From assembly GCF_016937655.1 (NCBI RefSeq), contig NZ_JAFHKL010000002.1, forward strand, positions 62,001 through 126,000: a stretch of DNA of 64,000 bases, written 5' to 3'. Under the pieces are notes generated by a model. It was not told where the DNA came from and ran no database searches. It was given only the letters and a program-made list of their open reading frames with translations. This stretch comes from Chromobacterium alkanivorans. GTDB taxonomy: Bacteria > Pseudomonadota > Gammaproteobacteria > Burkholderiales > Chromobacteriaceae. Positions 7,520-16,377 of this stretch are shown here, piece by piece. Position numbers and translations under genes: made by a program. Positions within the stretch are counted from its first letter, which is position 1. Every line of letters starts with the position of its first letter.

Positions 7520-7548
7520 ATCTTATGCCTGCCGCCGCGCCGCAGAAA
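7520..7548 (-). promoter_or_regulatory. Possible sigma-70 promoter of the peptide/HDO operon
   Basis: On the minus strand, TTTCTG (7548-7543) and TAAGAT (7525-7520) are separated by 17 bases, with an A/T-rich stretch upstream. The predicted start of transcription lies about 50 bases before the peptide ATG. The -35 box is weak, so activation by a regulator is possible. Confidence 0.4.
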
Positions 7549-7658
7549 CGCCTGGAAACTGACACAAATAACTGTTTTTAAATGTCATTTTTAAAATGAG
7601 CCGGCGGCGGCGTCAGCGCGGATTGCGAATGCGGACGCGGCTGCGCCGCAGCGCACGA

Positions 7659-7686
7659 TTGACGCCGGGCGAACAATCTATATGCT
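7659..7686 (+). promoter_or_regulatory. Possible sigma-70 promoter of the ABC binding-protein gene
   Basis: TTGACG (7659-7664) and TATGCT (7681-7686) are separated by 16 bases. A start near 7693 would give a leader of about 180 bases before the ATG at 7872, unusually long and containing a GC-rich stem region around 7755-7775. dppA-type transcripts in other bacteria are known small-RNA targets, so post-transcriptional control is plausible. Confidence 0.45.
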
Positions 7687-7871
7687 GGCAGGGTCTTCCA
7701 TTTCCCGCCCCCGGCGCTTGGCCCGGCGTCAAACGCTCATTCCGTGCGCATGCCGGCCCGCCGCAAGGCGGGGATTGGACAGATGGACAAATAAAGCCCA
7801 CAAGGGCCCGCCAAGCACTGTTGAAGCCGGCGCACGCCGCCCTTCATCGCTCTGCAAATAGGGAAATAGAA

Positions 7872-9467
7872 ATGAAAACGATCCAAGCGCAATTGTTGGC
7901 CGCAGCCTGCTGCGCCGCTTTCGCCGCGTCCGCCCAGGCCGCCGGCACCCTGGTCTACTGTTCCGAAGCCAGCCCGGACGGCTTCGACTCCGCCCAGTTC
8001 ACCTCCGGCACCACCTTCGACGCCGCCGGCCACGCGCTGTTCGACCGCCTGGTGGGCTTTGAGAAGGGTTCGACCAAGGCCATTCCCGGCCTGGCCACTT
8101 CCTGGAGCGCCTCGCCCGACGGCAAGGTCTACACCTTCAAGCTGCGCCAGGGCGTGAAGTTCCACACCACCGACTACTTCAAGCCGACGCGCGACTTCAA
8201 CGCCGACGACGTGGTGTTCACCTTCATGCGCATGTTCGACAAGAACCACCCCTTCCGCAAAGCCTACAACGCGGAATTCCCCTACGCGGTGGACACCGGC
8301 CTGGCCAGCAACGTCAGCGCGGTGGAGAAAGTGGACGCGCAGACGGTGCGCTTCGTGCTGAAGGCGCCGGACGCCGACCTGGCGATCAAGATCGCCATGC
8401 CCTTCGCCTCCATCCTGTCCGCCGAGTACGCCGATCAGTTGCTCAAGGCCGGCCGCGCCGCCGACATCAACCAGAAGCCGGTGGGCACCGGCCCCTTCAT
8501 CTTCAAGCGCTACCAGAAGGACGCGCAGATCCGCTACGCCGGCAACAAGGCGTACTGGGACAAGGGCGCGGTGAAGGTGGACAATCTGGTGTTCGCCATC
8601 GCCACCGACCCTTCGGTGCGCTACCAGAAAATGAAGGCCGGCGAATGCCAGATCATGTCCTACCCGCGCCCCAGCGATCTGGCGGTGATGAAGGCGGACC
8701 CCAAGCTGAAGATGCTGACCGCGCCCGGCTTCAACATCGGCTACCTCAGCTACAATATGGACAAGCCGCAACTGCAAAAACGCGAGGTGCGCCAGGCGCT
8801 GGACATGGCCATCAACCGCCAGGCCATCATCGACGCGGTCTACCAGGGCCAGGGTCAGGCCGCCAGCAACCCCTTCCCTTCCTCGCTGTGGTCCTACAAC
8901 AAGAGCCTGAAGAACGCGCCCTACAATGTGGCCGCCGCCAAGGCGCTGCTGGCCAAGGCCGGCTACCCCAACGGCTTCGAACTGAGCTTGTGGGCGATGC
9001 CGGTGCAACGGCCGTACAACCCCAACGCCAAGCTGATGGCGGAAATGATCCAGTCGGACTGGGCCAAGATCGGCGTCAAGGCCAAGATCGTGTCCTATGA
9101 ATGGGGCGAATACCTGAAGCGGATGAAGCGCGGCGAGCACGACGCCGGCCTGATGGGCTGGACCGGCGACTACGCCAGCCCGGACAACTTCCTCGGCGTG
9201 CTGCTCAGCTGCGAGGCGGTGAACGGCTCCAACTACTCGCGTTACTGCAGCAAGGAGTTCGACGCGCTGGTGGTCAAGGCCCGCACCCTGAACGACCAGG
9301 CCGAACGCGCCAAACTGTATTCGCAGGCGCAAACCATCTTCAAACGCGACCTGCCGTGGACCACCATCGCCCACTCCATCGTCAACCAGCCGATGCGCAA
9401 GGAGGTGAGCGGCTTCAAGATCAGCCCCTTCGGCGATTACGAGTTCAGCGGCGTCAGCGTGAAGTAA
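7872..9467 (+). CDS. dppA: Dipeptide/oligopeptide ABC transporter substrate-binding protein (DppA-like)
   Basis: The 531-residue protein has a clean Sec signal peptide (MKTIQAQ... cut after AQA, about residue 22), followed by the SBP family 5 fold. Typical segments include TLVYCSEASPDGFD, GVKFHTTDYF, VGTGPFIFKRY and the C-terminal LPWTTIAHS. It should bind di- or oligopeptides (or heme/5-aminolevulinate, as DppA does) in the periplasm. No permease or ATPase genes follow, so it must work with transporter subunits encoded elsewhere. ATG 7872 is chosen because only this start gives a signal peptide. Confidence 0.9.
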   Translation: MKTIQAQLLAAACCAAFAASAQAAGTLVYCSEASPDGFDSAQFTSGTTFDAAGHALFDRLVGFEKGSTKAIPGLATSWSASPDGKVYTFKLRQGVKFHTTDYFKPTRDFNADDVVFTFMRMFDKNHPFRKAYNAEFPYAVDTGLASNVSAVEKVDAQTVRFVLKAPDADLAIKIAMPFASILSAEYADQLLKAGRAADINQKPVGTGPFIFKRYQKDAQIRYAGNKAYWDKGAVKVDNLVFAIATDPSVRYQKMKAGECQIMSYPRPSDLAVMKADPKLKMLTAPGFNIGYLSYNMDKPQLQKREVRQALDMAINRQAIIDAVYQGQGQAASNPFPSSLWSYNKSLKNAPYNVAAAKALLAKAGYPNGFELSLWAMPVQRPYNPNAKLMAEMIQSDWAKIGVKAKIVSYEWGEYLKRMKRGEHDAGLMGWTGDYASPDNFLGVLLSCEAVNGSNYSRYCSKEFDALVVKARTLNDQAERAKLYSQAQTIFKRDLPWTTIAHSIVNQPMRKEVSGFKISPFGDYEFSGVSVK

Positions 9468-9474
9468 GCGCGCC

Positions 9475-9506
9475 AGCGGGCGCCGCCCTCGCGGCGCCCG
9501 CTTTGT
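9475..9506 (+). terminator. Rho-independent-type hairpin after the DppA-like gene
   Basis: A perfect 10-bp GC-rich stem (AGCGGGCGCC at 9475-9484 with its complement at 9493-9502) is followed by a short TTGT tail, 7 bases after the stop codon. Confidence 0.75.
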
Positions 9507-9782
9507 CCCTCAAGGCCTTCGGCGCCGCTTCTCAGCCCGCCGCCGCTGCGGCGACGCATTGTCGCATCCGTCCCGTTCAGCCTCTTCCCCTCCGCATTCA
9601 TCGTCCCGCCTCAGCCTAGAGCCTGTTCACGCGTATCCCGCGCGGCCATGCCGCCTTCCTGGCGGCGACGCCTATCAACGCCCCTGAAATCAAGCCCAGC
9701 CCCTGCGAGACCACGCTCGCTTGCCTTCCGCCATCTGATCGATCAGTGTTCATTCACTTACCATTCACGGGCGCAAATCAAG
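9507..9782. other. Intergenic region without a recognised gene
   Basis: No credible reading frame was found. An AGAGCCTGTTCACG segment near 9617 resembles one end of repeat element A but has no partner end. The stretch should hold the promoter of the GntR gene (CAGTGTTCATTCA-like A/T-rich bases around 9745-9765), but no clear boxes can be assigned. Confidence 0.4.
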
Positions 9783-10436
9783 ATGACACTCATCTCAAGC
9801 GGCGCTGCGCAACGAGAATCAGCCTATGCGGAAATCAAGCGCCGGATCATTCATTGCGAAACGGAGTTCACGCCCGGCGCGGTGCTGAACGAGTCCCGCA
9901 TCATGGAGTTGCTGGCGCTGGGCCGCGGGCCGATCAATCAAGCCTTGCATAGGCTGGAAGTGGAAGGATGGGTGTCCATCCTGCCCCGCAAGGGCTTGTT
10001 GATCGCATCGCTGTCGCTTGACCAGTTGATGGAGATGGCCTCCGTGCGCGCGCTGAATGAAGTGTTCTGCGTCGGACTGGCGGTCAACAACGCCAGGGAC
10101 GACGAGATCGCCGCGATGCGGCGCATCGTGGAACGCTCGCCCCAGCTGATCGCCCAACGCGACATCGCCGGCCTGGTCGCCCTGGATCTCGCTTTCCACA
10201 TCGCCATGTCCGCCGCCTCGCGCAACGGCACATTGGCTGAATTGCTGCGCGCCTTGCACGAAAAACAGGCGCGTTTCTGGTTCCTGTCCTTGTCCGCGCC
10301 CAGCCACCTGGAGCAGGTCTACCGCGAACACCTCGCCATCGTGGAGGCGTTTGAACGCCGGGACGCGGTGGCCGCTCAGGCATTGATGCAACACCATATC
10401 GAAGAATTCAAACGCAACACCACACGCCGCATCTAG
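9783..10436 (+). CDS. GntR-family transcriptional regulator (FCD/FadR subfamily)
   Basis: The 217-residue protein has an N-terminal winged helix-turn-helix with the GntR pattern AYAEIKRRIIHCE...LNESRIMELLALGRGPINQALHRLEVEGWV (about 15-70). An all-helical FCD effector domain follows, with the metal/ligand residues D..FH (LDLAFHIAM) and REHLAI. It heads a five-gene, same-strand unit (DUF2848, amidase, MFS, small protein) with a 13-base gap to the next gene, so it probably represses this operon in response to its substrate. The ATG at 9783 gives the normal family length; longer starts upstream look non-coding. Confidence 0.88.
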   Translation: MTLISSGAAQRESAYAEIKRRIIHCETEFTPGAVLNESRIMELLALGRGPINQALHRLEVEGWVSILPRKGLLIASLSLDQLMEMASVRALNEVFCVGLAVNNARDDEIAAMRRIVERSPQLIAQRDIAGLVALDLAFHIAMSAASRNGTLAELLRALHEKQARFWFLSLSAPSHLEQVYREHLAIVEAFERRDAVAAQALMQHHIEEFKRNTTRRI

Positions 10437-10449
10437 CAAGGAGACCGCC

Positions 10450-11121
10450 ATGTTGGAACTTCATATTGTTGGCCAAGGCCCGCTTAAGTTTTCCCCTGCG
10501 CAATTGATCATCGCCGGCTGGACCGGGCGGGATCGAGCCGCGGTGGAACATCACATCCGCGAGTTGGAGGCGCTGGGCGTGCGCCCCCCGGCGAGCACGC
10601 CCTGCTTCTACCCCCTGTCGCACCAGCTGCTGACCACGGCCGCCGAACTGGAAGTGCCGCGCGCGCATTCTTCCGGCGAAGTCGAATGCGTGCTACTGGC
10701 CGACGCCGACGACTTGTACGTAGGCGTCGGTTCGGACCACACCGACCGCCAGGTAGAGGCTTACGATGTGACGGTTTCAAAACAGATGTGCGCCAAGCCT
10801 ATCGGCTCCCAGCTGTGGCGCTTCGACGAAGTGCTCCCGCACTGGGATCAACTGCGAATGCGCAGCTGGCGCAGCCGCAACGGCGCGCGCGAGCTTTACC
10901 AGGAAGGCAGCGTCGCCAGTCTATTGCACCCGCTGACCTTGATCGAACGTTATGGCCAGGGCCAGCCGCTGCCCGTCGGCGCCGTGCTGTTCGGCGGCAC
11001 CTTGGCGGTGAAGGCCCCCTTGGGCCACGGCGACGCGTTTGAACTGGAACTGCACGACCCGGTGCTGGGGCGGAGCCTGCGCCACGCCTATCGCGTCAAG
11101 GCGCTGGAGGTGGCGGCATGA
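10450..11121 (+). CDS. DUF2848-family protein
   Basis: The 223-residue protein matches my recollection of DUF2848 proteins: a GWTGRD segment near residue 24, VGVGSDHTDR around 97-106, an SKQMCAKP segment, and a FGGTLAVKAPL strand near the C-terminus that resembles fumarylacetoacetate-hydrolase folds. AAGGAGA precedes the ATG. It overlaps the amidase gene by 4 bases, so the two are coupled. A ring- or C-C-bond hydrolase role in the same catabolic pathway is plausible but not shown. Confidence 0.75.
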   Translation: MLELHIVGQGPLKFSPAQLIIAGWTGRDRAAVEHHIRELEALGVRPPASTPCFYPLSHQLLTTAAELEVPRAHSSGEVECVLLADADDLYVGVGSDHTDRQVEAYDVTVSKQMCAKPIGSQLWRFDEVLPHWDQLRMRSWRSRNGARELYQEGSVASLLHPLTLIERYGQGQPLPVGAVLFGGTLAVKAPLGHGDAFELELHDPVLGRSLRHAYRVKALEVAA

Positions 11122-12449
11122 ATCCGACCTTGATGCAGTTGCACCAGGCCTTGCGCCAGGGCCGCACCAGCAGCGTAGCGTTGACTGAGCGCGCGCTCGA
11201 CGCCATTCGCCGTCATCAGGAGGGCGGCGGCGTCGCCTTCATTCAGGTGGACGCGGAGGCCGCGCTGGCCGCCGCCCGCGGCATCGACGCGGCCAAGCGC
11301 TATCCTTCCCCGCTCTCCGGCATCCCGCTCTCGGTCAAAGACCTGTTCGACGTCCAGGGCCAAGTCACCACCGCCGGCTCCTTGGCGCTGAAGACCGAGC
11401 CTCCGGCCGCGCAGGACGCGACCGCGGTGGCCAGGCTGCGCGCGGCCGGCGCGGTGCTGCTGGGCCGCACCAATATGAGCGAGTTCGCTTACTCCGGCCT
11501 GGGGCTTAACCCGCATTACGGCACCCCGCTCAACCCCGCCGATCCAGAGCGCATTGCCGGCGGCTCCAGTTCCGGCGCGGCGGTCGGCGTGGCCCTGGGC
11601 TTGAGCGCCGCCGCGCTGGGCACCGATACCGGCGGCTCCTTGCGCATCCCCGCCGCCTTTTGCGGCTTGACCGGCTTCAAGCCCACCGCGCGGCATGTGC
11701 CGCAACAAGGCTGCCTGCCCTTGTCCCCGTCGCTGGATTCAATTGGAGCGCTCGGCCGCTCGGTGTCCTGTTGCACGATCCTGGACGCCGTGCTGCGCAA
11801 GGGCCGGATTCCCGCTCTCGCCCAAAACGAAGCCCCGCTCCTGGGCAAACACAGGCTGTACGTCACCGAAGACTACGTTGCCGATCAGCTCGACCCCGCC
11901 GTCGCCCAGGCGTTCAAGCAAGCGCTGTCCCGCCTGTCCAATGCCGGCGCCAAAATCGTCCGCTTCGACTTCCCCGAGCTGAGACAGATTGCCGACATCA
12001 ACGCCAAGGGCGGGATCGTTGCCGCCGAGGCTTGGCGCTGGCACCAGGAACGGCTGCAAGGAGAAAACGGCCACGCCTACGATCCGCGCATCGCCCGCCG
12101 CATCCGCGCGGGCGCCAGCCAAAGCATAGCCGAGTATTTGGACACGCTAGAACGACGCCGCGCCTTGCAAGCCGCCGCCACTCGGCGTCTGTCCATGGCC
12201 GACGCCTGGCTGATGCCCACCGTGGCGATACGCCCTCCCAAGCTGGCGGAACTGGTGGACGACGACGCTTTCACCCGGGCGAACAGCCTGGTCTTGCGCA
12301 ACACCAGCATCGTAAACCTGCTGGATGGCTGCGCCCTCAGTCTGCCTTTGACGCCGCAGATCGGCCTGAGCGTGTGCGGGCTGTTCGGCCGCGACAATCA
12401 CATCCTGAAACTGGCCGCCGGCATTGAGCGCGCGCTGGCGAATACATGA
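11118..12449 (+). CDS. Amidase-signature family amidase
   Basis: The 443-residue enzyme carries the Ser-cisSer-Lys triad of the amidase signature family: Lys74 in LSVKDLF, the GGSSSG segment at 148-153 for the cis-serine, and nucleophile Ser174 in DTGGSLRIP. It should hydrolyse an amide to acid plus ammonia in the cytoplasm. Sequence type is closer to AtzF/GatA-like amidases than to gene-specific GatA; there are no GatB/GatC partners here. ATG overlaps the DUF2848 stop (ATGA). The amide is presumably imported by the adjacent MFS permease. Confidence 0.88.
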   Translation: MNPTLMQLHQALRQGRTSSVALTERALDAIRRHQEGGGVAFIQVDAEAALAAARGIDAAKRYPSPLSGIPLSVKDLFDVQGQVTTAGSLALKTEPPAAQDATAVARLRAAGAVLLGRTNMSEFAYSGLGLNPHYGTPLNPADPERIAGGSSSGAAVGVALGLSAAALGTDTGGSLRIPAAFCGLTGFKPTARHVPQQGCLPLSPSLDSIGALGRSVSCCTILDAVLRKGRIPALAQNEAPLLGKHRLYVTEDYVADQLDPAVAQAFKQALSRLSNAGAKIVRFDFPELRQIADINAKGGIVAAEAWRWHQERLQGENGHAYDPRIARRIRAGASQSIAEYLDTLERRRALQAAATRRLSMADAWLMPTVAIRPPKLAELVDDDAFTRANSLVLRNTSIVNLLDGCALSLPLTPQIGLSVCGLFGRDNHILKLAAGIERALANT

Positions 12450-12466
12450 CAAGAAGGAGAACGACA

Positions 12467-13789
12467 ATGGACAAGTCCCTGCGCGTAACGCCCAAGGAGC
12501 GCGAGAGCGCCTACCGCAAAGCGACCTGGCGGCTCATCCCCTTCCTGATCCTGCTGTTTATCCTGGCGTGGATAGACCGAGTGAACATCGGCTTCGCCAA
12601 ATTGCAGATGCTGAACGACTTGCGGTTCAGCGAAGCGGTTTACGGCTTGGGCGCGGGCATTTTCTTCATCGGCTACTTCCTGTTCGAAGTGCCCAGCAAC
12701 CTGTATTTGGAAAAGATCGGAGCGCGCAAGACCTTGGCGCGGATCACCATCTTGTGGGGCGCCATCTCCATGGCGATGGCTCTGGTGCAGACGCCCGCCC
12801 AGTTCTACCTGCTGCGCTTTCTGCTGGGAGCCGCCGAGGCTGGCTTTTTCCCCGGCGTGGTGCTGTATCTGACCTACTGGTTTCCCCTTGCCCGGCGCGC
12901 GCGCATCAACGGCCTGTTCATGACCTCCTTCGCCATCGCCGGGGTGATAGGCGGCCCGCTGGCCGGGCTGATCATGTCCAATATGGACGGCTTAAACCAA
13001 TGGAGGGGCTGGCAATGGCTGTTCATCGTGGAGGGCGCGCCCTCCATCCTGGCCGGCCTGGCGGTGCTGCGCTACCTGCCGGAAACACCGGCTGGCGCCG
13101 GCTGGCTTAGCCCGGCGGAGCAAGCGGCCATTCGCCAAGACATCGCGGCGGATCAGCGTGACCCCAACAAGCAATCCTCGCTGAAAGCGGCTTTCACCAG
13201 CCCCTATGTCTGGCTCTGCGCCGCCATCTATTTCTGCATCGTCAGCGGCAACGCCACCATCGCCTTCTGGTCCCCGTCCATCATCAAGGAACTGGGCATC
13301 CAGGGCACGCTCAACATCGGCCTGATTTCGGCGCTGCCCTTCCTCGCCGGCACCATCGCCATGGTCTGGAACGGCGCGCACTCGGACAAGACCGGTGAAC
13401 GGCGCATGCATTGCGCGGCGGCGACCTTGATTGCGGCGCTGGGGCTGGTGCTGACCGCGGCGCTGCTGCACAGCACCTGGCTGGCGCTGCTGGCGCTGAC
13501 GCTGGCTTCCATCGGCATTCTGGCCGCCTTTCCGGTGTTTTGGTCCCTGCCTTCGCTGTTTCTGACCGGCACCGCCGCCGCCGGCGGCATCGCCCTGATC
13601 AACTCGGTGGGCAATCTGGCCGGCTTCGTTGCGCCGTACATGATCGGCTTCCTGAAAACCGGCACCGGCAATTTGAGCGCGGGCTTGTACTTTGTCGCAC
13701 TGTTGGAAGCGGCAGCCGCGGTGCTCATTCTCCTCTGCATCAAAAAGTCGCCGCAAACGGGCCTGACCCCGCAGGAGGCCCAAGCGTGA
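12467..13789 (+). CDS. MFS transporter of the anion:cation symporter (ACS) type
   Basis: The 440-residue protein has 12 predicted membrane helices and the ACS-family N-terminus (RLIPFLILLFILAWIDRVNIGFAK) in which an R and a D in helix 1 are conserved. ATG 12467 is preferred over one 21 bases earlier because AAGGAGA lies at correct spacing. These transporters take up organic anions such as tartrate, phthalate or glucarate with protons. In this operon it would import the amide or acid used by the amidase/DUF2848 enzymes. Confidence 0.88.
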   Translation: MDKSLRVTPKERESAYRKATWRLIPFLILLFILAWIDRVNIGFAKLQMLNDLRFSEAVYGLGAGIFFIGYFLFEVPSNLYLEKIGARKTLARITILWGAISMAMALVQTPAQFYLLRFLLGAAEAGFFPGVVLYLTYWFPLARRARINGLFMTSFAIAGVIGGPLAGLIMSNMDGLNQWRGWQWLFIVEGAPSILAGLAVLRYLPETPAGAGWLSPAEQAAIRQDIAADQRDPNKQSSLKAAFTSPYVWLCAAIYFCIVSGNATIAFWSPSIIKELGIQGTLNIGLISALPFLAGTIAMVWNGAHSDKTGERRMHCAAATLIAALGLVLTAALLHSTWLALLALTLASIGILAAFPVFWSLPSLFLTGTAAAGGIALINSVGNLAGFVAPYMIGFLKTGTGNLSAGLYFVALLEAAAAVLILLCIKKSPQTGLTPQEAQA

Positions 13790-14097
13790 GCCAGAACCAA
13801 CTCCCCGTCATGGAGCAACTCAAACAGCTGAGCCAGACTCTGCTCAACGCGTCGGACCACGCCGCGCTGCCGAAGCTCGGCCAGCAACTGGCCCAGCAAT
13901 GCGCCCAAATGGATGCCTGTCTGCTGCAGAGCCTGATCGAGCTCCACGCCGCCCATACCGGCCTGCAAGCCATCCTGACCCTGCTGCAACACCGCGACGA
14001 GCCGCTGCTGTTCAGCAGCGATGAGGCGGCGGCCTTGCTGGAGCCGGTGCAGCAGCGCCTGCATCATGGCGTGAACGGCCTTAATCTCCTGGTTTAA
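13786..14097 (+). CDS. Small helical protein, possibly DUF1484-like
   Basis: The frame opens with GTG overlapping the MFS stop codon and gives 103 residues; a later ATG at 13810 would give 95. The product is Leu/Gln-rich and all-helical, with AHTGLQAILTLLQH and LLEPVQQRLHHGVNGLNLLV segments that resemble short DUF1484 proteins of betaproteobacteria as I recall them. No catalytic motif is visible. Its overlap with the transporter gene makes it the last cistron of the operon, but its role is unknown. Confidence 0.6.
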   Translation: MSQNQLPVMEQLKQLSQTLLNASDHAALPKLGQQLAQQCAQMDACLLQSLIELHAAHTGLQAILTLLQHRDEPLLFSSDEAAALLEPVQQRLHHGVNGLNLLV

Positions 14098-14110
14098 GCC
14101 TGTCCGTCCC

Positions 14111-14147
14111 CGGCAACGAGGAGGCGTTTAACGCCTCCTCGTTGCCG
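14111..14147. terminator. Perfect 18-bp palindromic hairpin between convergent units
   Basis: CGGCAACGAGGAGGCGTT (14111-14128) pairs exactly with 14130-14147 around one base. It sits between the amidase operon (+) and ctlX (-), 12 bases from the latter's stop codon, and can end transcription from both sides. There is no long T-run on either side. Confidence 0.75.
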
Positions 14148-14159
14148 ATGGGGCAAGGG

Positions 14160-15170
14160 CTAGCGGACGCGCGGCAGGAACAACTCGGCCAGCATGCAGC
14201 GGCAACTGCCGCCGCCCACCGCCTCAATGGTGGGAATGGGATTGACCACCGGCTGGCCATGGCGCTCCAGCGTTCTTTGCTGCGCCGGCGTGAAGCCGTT
14301 CCAGGCCTGCTCCGACATCGCGATCAGCGGTTGGCCGCTGGCGCCGCGCAGCTGCAGGATATTGCCGCAGAAGCTGCTCTCCACCTGGGCCAGGCTGATG
14401 TCCACCACCTCGTGGTGCTCACCCAGCGCGCTCAGCACTTGCCGCCGCTGCTCCGGCCGATGCAGGCTTTCGGAACAGATCACCGCGAAGCCCTCGCCCA
14501 CGCTCATCATCACATTGGTGTGGTAGATGGGCACGCCGCGGCTGTCCACGGTGTCGAAGAGATGCACCGCCTCCAGGCCGCGCCGGCGCGCGTAACGGTA
14601 GAGCGCGCCCGGATGGCAGCGCTGCGAACGCGCCGCGTACACGCGCTTGCGCGGATGGTCGAACACCATCACCCCGGTGCCTTCCAGGATCAACTCCTCC
14701 TCCAGCGGATGGCCGGCCCACACCACCTGCTCCACCTCGTAACCGTGGCTCAGCAGCAAGCGGCACAACTCCTCCACCCGCCGTTCGCGGCGGCGGTTCA
14801 GCGTGTGCATAGGATAGACGTGCAGGCTGCCGTCGGCGCTGGTGCTGAACCAGTTGTTGGGAAACACCGCGTCCGGCGTCGGATAGCCGTCCGGGCTTTT
14901 TTCCAGCACCAGCACTTCGACGCCGTGGTCGCGCAGCCGCTGCGCCATGGCGTCGAATTCGGCCAGCGCCCGCGCGGTGACCTGGGCCGGCGGCAGTTGC
15001 AAGCGGTGCTGAAACACATTGTCGGCGCCGGTCTGCTCGTTGAAGGCGAAGTCGTGGGGGCGCGCCATCACGACGGCGCGGGCCAATTGGCCCTGTCTGG
15101 CGCGGAGCCAGAGCGGCTCCAGATTTTCTTGCGCCGGCGCGTCGGCGGCGGCGATGGCTTGGTCTTGCAT
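14160..15170 (-). CDS. ctlX: Citrulline-utilisation hydrolase, CtlX-type (guanidino-modifying superfamily)
   Basis: The 336-residue protein belongs to the amidinotransferase/arginine-deiminase superfamily. It has PDAVFPNNWFSTSADG near 100-115, a conserved H (IYHTNVMMSVGEG) around 216-228, and the nucleophilic Cys in GGGSCRCMLAELFLP at the C-terminus. CtlX proteins are thought to hydrolyse the ureido or guanidino group of citrulline/arginine derivatives. It stands alone on its strand. The approximately 290 bases upstream to lpxO carry no other gene. Confidence 0.85.
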   Translation of the reverse strand: MQDQAIAAADAPAQENLEPLWLRARQGQLARAVVMARPHDFAFNEQTGADNVFQHRLQLPPAQVTARALAEFDAMAQRLRDHGVEVLVLEKSPDGYPTPDAVFPNNWFSTSADGSLHVYPMHTLNRRRERRVEELCRLLLSHGYEVEQVVWAGHPLEEELILEGTGVMVFDHPRKRVYAARSQRCHPGALYRYARRRGLEAVHLFDTVDSRGVPIYHTNVMMSVGEGFAVICSESLHRPEQRRQVLSALGEHHEVVDISLAQVESSFCGNILQLRGASGQPLIAMSEQAWNGFTPAQQRTLERHGQPVVNPIPTIEAVGGGSCRCMLAELFLPRVR

Positions 15171-15461
15171 GGCGGGGACTCTGTCGGGTGGGTGGTTTGA
15201 CGGCCGCCCGCGGGCGGCAAATCATTCTACTGACAGTACGCGTTCCGGCCATGCCGTAAACATGACGCGAAACATCAAACAAGCGACATGCCCGCCGGCA
15301 TTGCGCCCGCAGCCCCCGCTCTTGAGCTCCGTCCTTGAATGGCTGGCCGGACGACGCTCGGCGTCATTCGCGGCAGAATTCCGCTAAGCTATCCCAACTA
15401 CCAGTCGTTCAAAATCGGTATTTGCTTGAAATTGAGCATATTCATGCACAGCGAGCCCCAT

Positions 15462-16370
15462 ATGCCGTATATCAAACTCTCCATCCTCCTCGTTTTCGCG
15501 CTCTGTACCGTTTACATTCATTATCGCGGCCGCCAAAGGCTGGGCTTCTGGCGCCAGTTGACCGATCACTCCACCTTCATGGCGCCGATCAACTGCTTCT
15601 GCTACCTGTTCTCCACCTTGCCGGCCCGCCCCTACCTGCCCTTGCAGCAGTTCCCGGAGCTACGGGCGCTGAACGACAACTGGCAGCGCATCCGCACCGA
15701 GGCGCTGGCCCTGTCCAACGACGGCGAGATCAAGGCGTCGGAACGTTACGACGACCTGGGCTTCAATTCCTTTTTCAAGACCGGCTGGAAACGCTTCTAT
15801 CTGAAGTGGTACGACCAGCCGCACCCGTCGGCGGCCAGGCTGTGTCCGTACACCACGGAATTGCTGCAAGGCATTCCCTCGGTGAAGGCGGCGATGTTCG
15901 CCAGCCTGCCGCCGGGCAGCCGGCTGGTGCGCCACCGCGACCCTTTCGCCGGCTCGGTGCGCTTCCACCTGGGCCTGTCCACGCCGCAGAGCGAGGCCTG
16001 CTACATAGAAGTGGACGGCCAGCGCTACAGCTGGCGCGACGGCGAGGCGGTGCTGTTCGACGAAACCTATCTGCACCACGCCGAGAACGCCACCAAACAC
16101 CAGCGCATCATCCTGTTCTGCGATATCGAGCGCCCGATGCGCTTCCGCTTCGCCGCCTGGTGCAACCGTCTGATCAGCCGCCTGCTGCTGGGCGCCGCCA
16201 GCTCGCCCAATCAGGACGGGGACCGCACCGGCGCGCTCAACCGCCTGTTCCGCTATGTGCAGGCGGTGCGGCTGTTCGGCAAGCGCATCAAGGCGCAGAG
16301 CCGCGTTGGCTACTACGCGCTGAAATGGCTGTTGTTCGGCGGGCTGTTGTTGGGCTGGCTGCTGAGCTGA
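15462..16370 (+). CDS. lpxO: Lipid A hydroxylase LpxO-like (aspartyl/asparaginyl beta-hydroxylase family)
   Basis: The 302-residue protein has an N-terminal membrane helix (YIKLSILLVFALCTVYIHY) and then the LpxO hallmark FWRQLTDHSTFMAPINCF. The non-heme iron and 2-oxoglutarate site includes H158-R-D160 and the HHAEN histidines near 205-206. A second hydrophobic stretch ends the protein. LpxO adds a 2-hydroxyl to the myristate of lipid A at the inner membrane. ATG 15462 is chosen because it aligns with the usual LpxO start; an ATG at 15444 is possible. It converges with the nba operon with only 7 bases between stops. Confidence 0.85.
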   Translation: MPYIKLSILLVFALCTVYIHYRGRQRLGFWRQLTDHSTFMAPINCFCYLFSTLPARPYLPLQQFPELRALNDNWQRIRTEALALSNDGEIKASERYDDLGFNSFFKTGWKRFYLKWYDQPHPSAARLCPYTTELLQGIPSVKAAMFASLPPGSRLVRHRDPFAGSVRFHLGLSTPQSEACYIEVDGQRYSWRDGEAVLFDETYLHHAENATKHQRIILFCDIERPMRFRFAAWCNRLISRLLLGAASSPNQDGDRTGALNRLFRYVQAVRLFGKRIKAQSRVGYYALKWLLFGGLLLGWLLS

Positions 16371-16377
16371 AGCGCCC

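Noticed and set aside
9617-9632. Further copy of element A near 9617
   Set aside because: Only one end-like segment (AGAGCCTGTTCACG) is present, with no interior match or second end.
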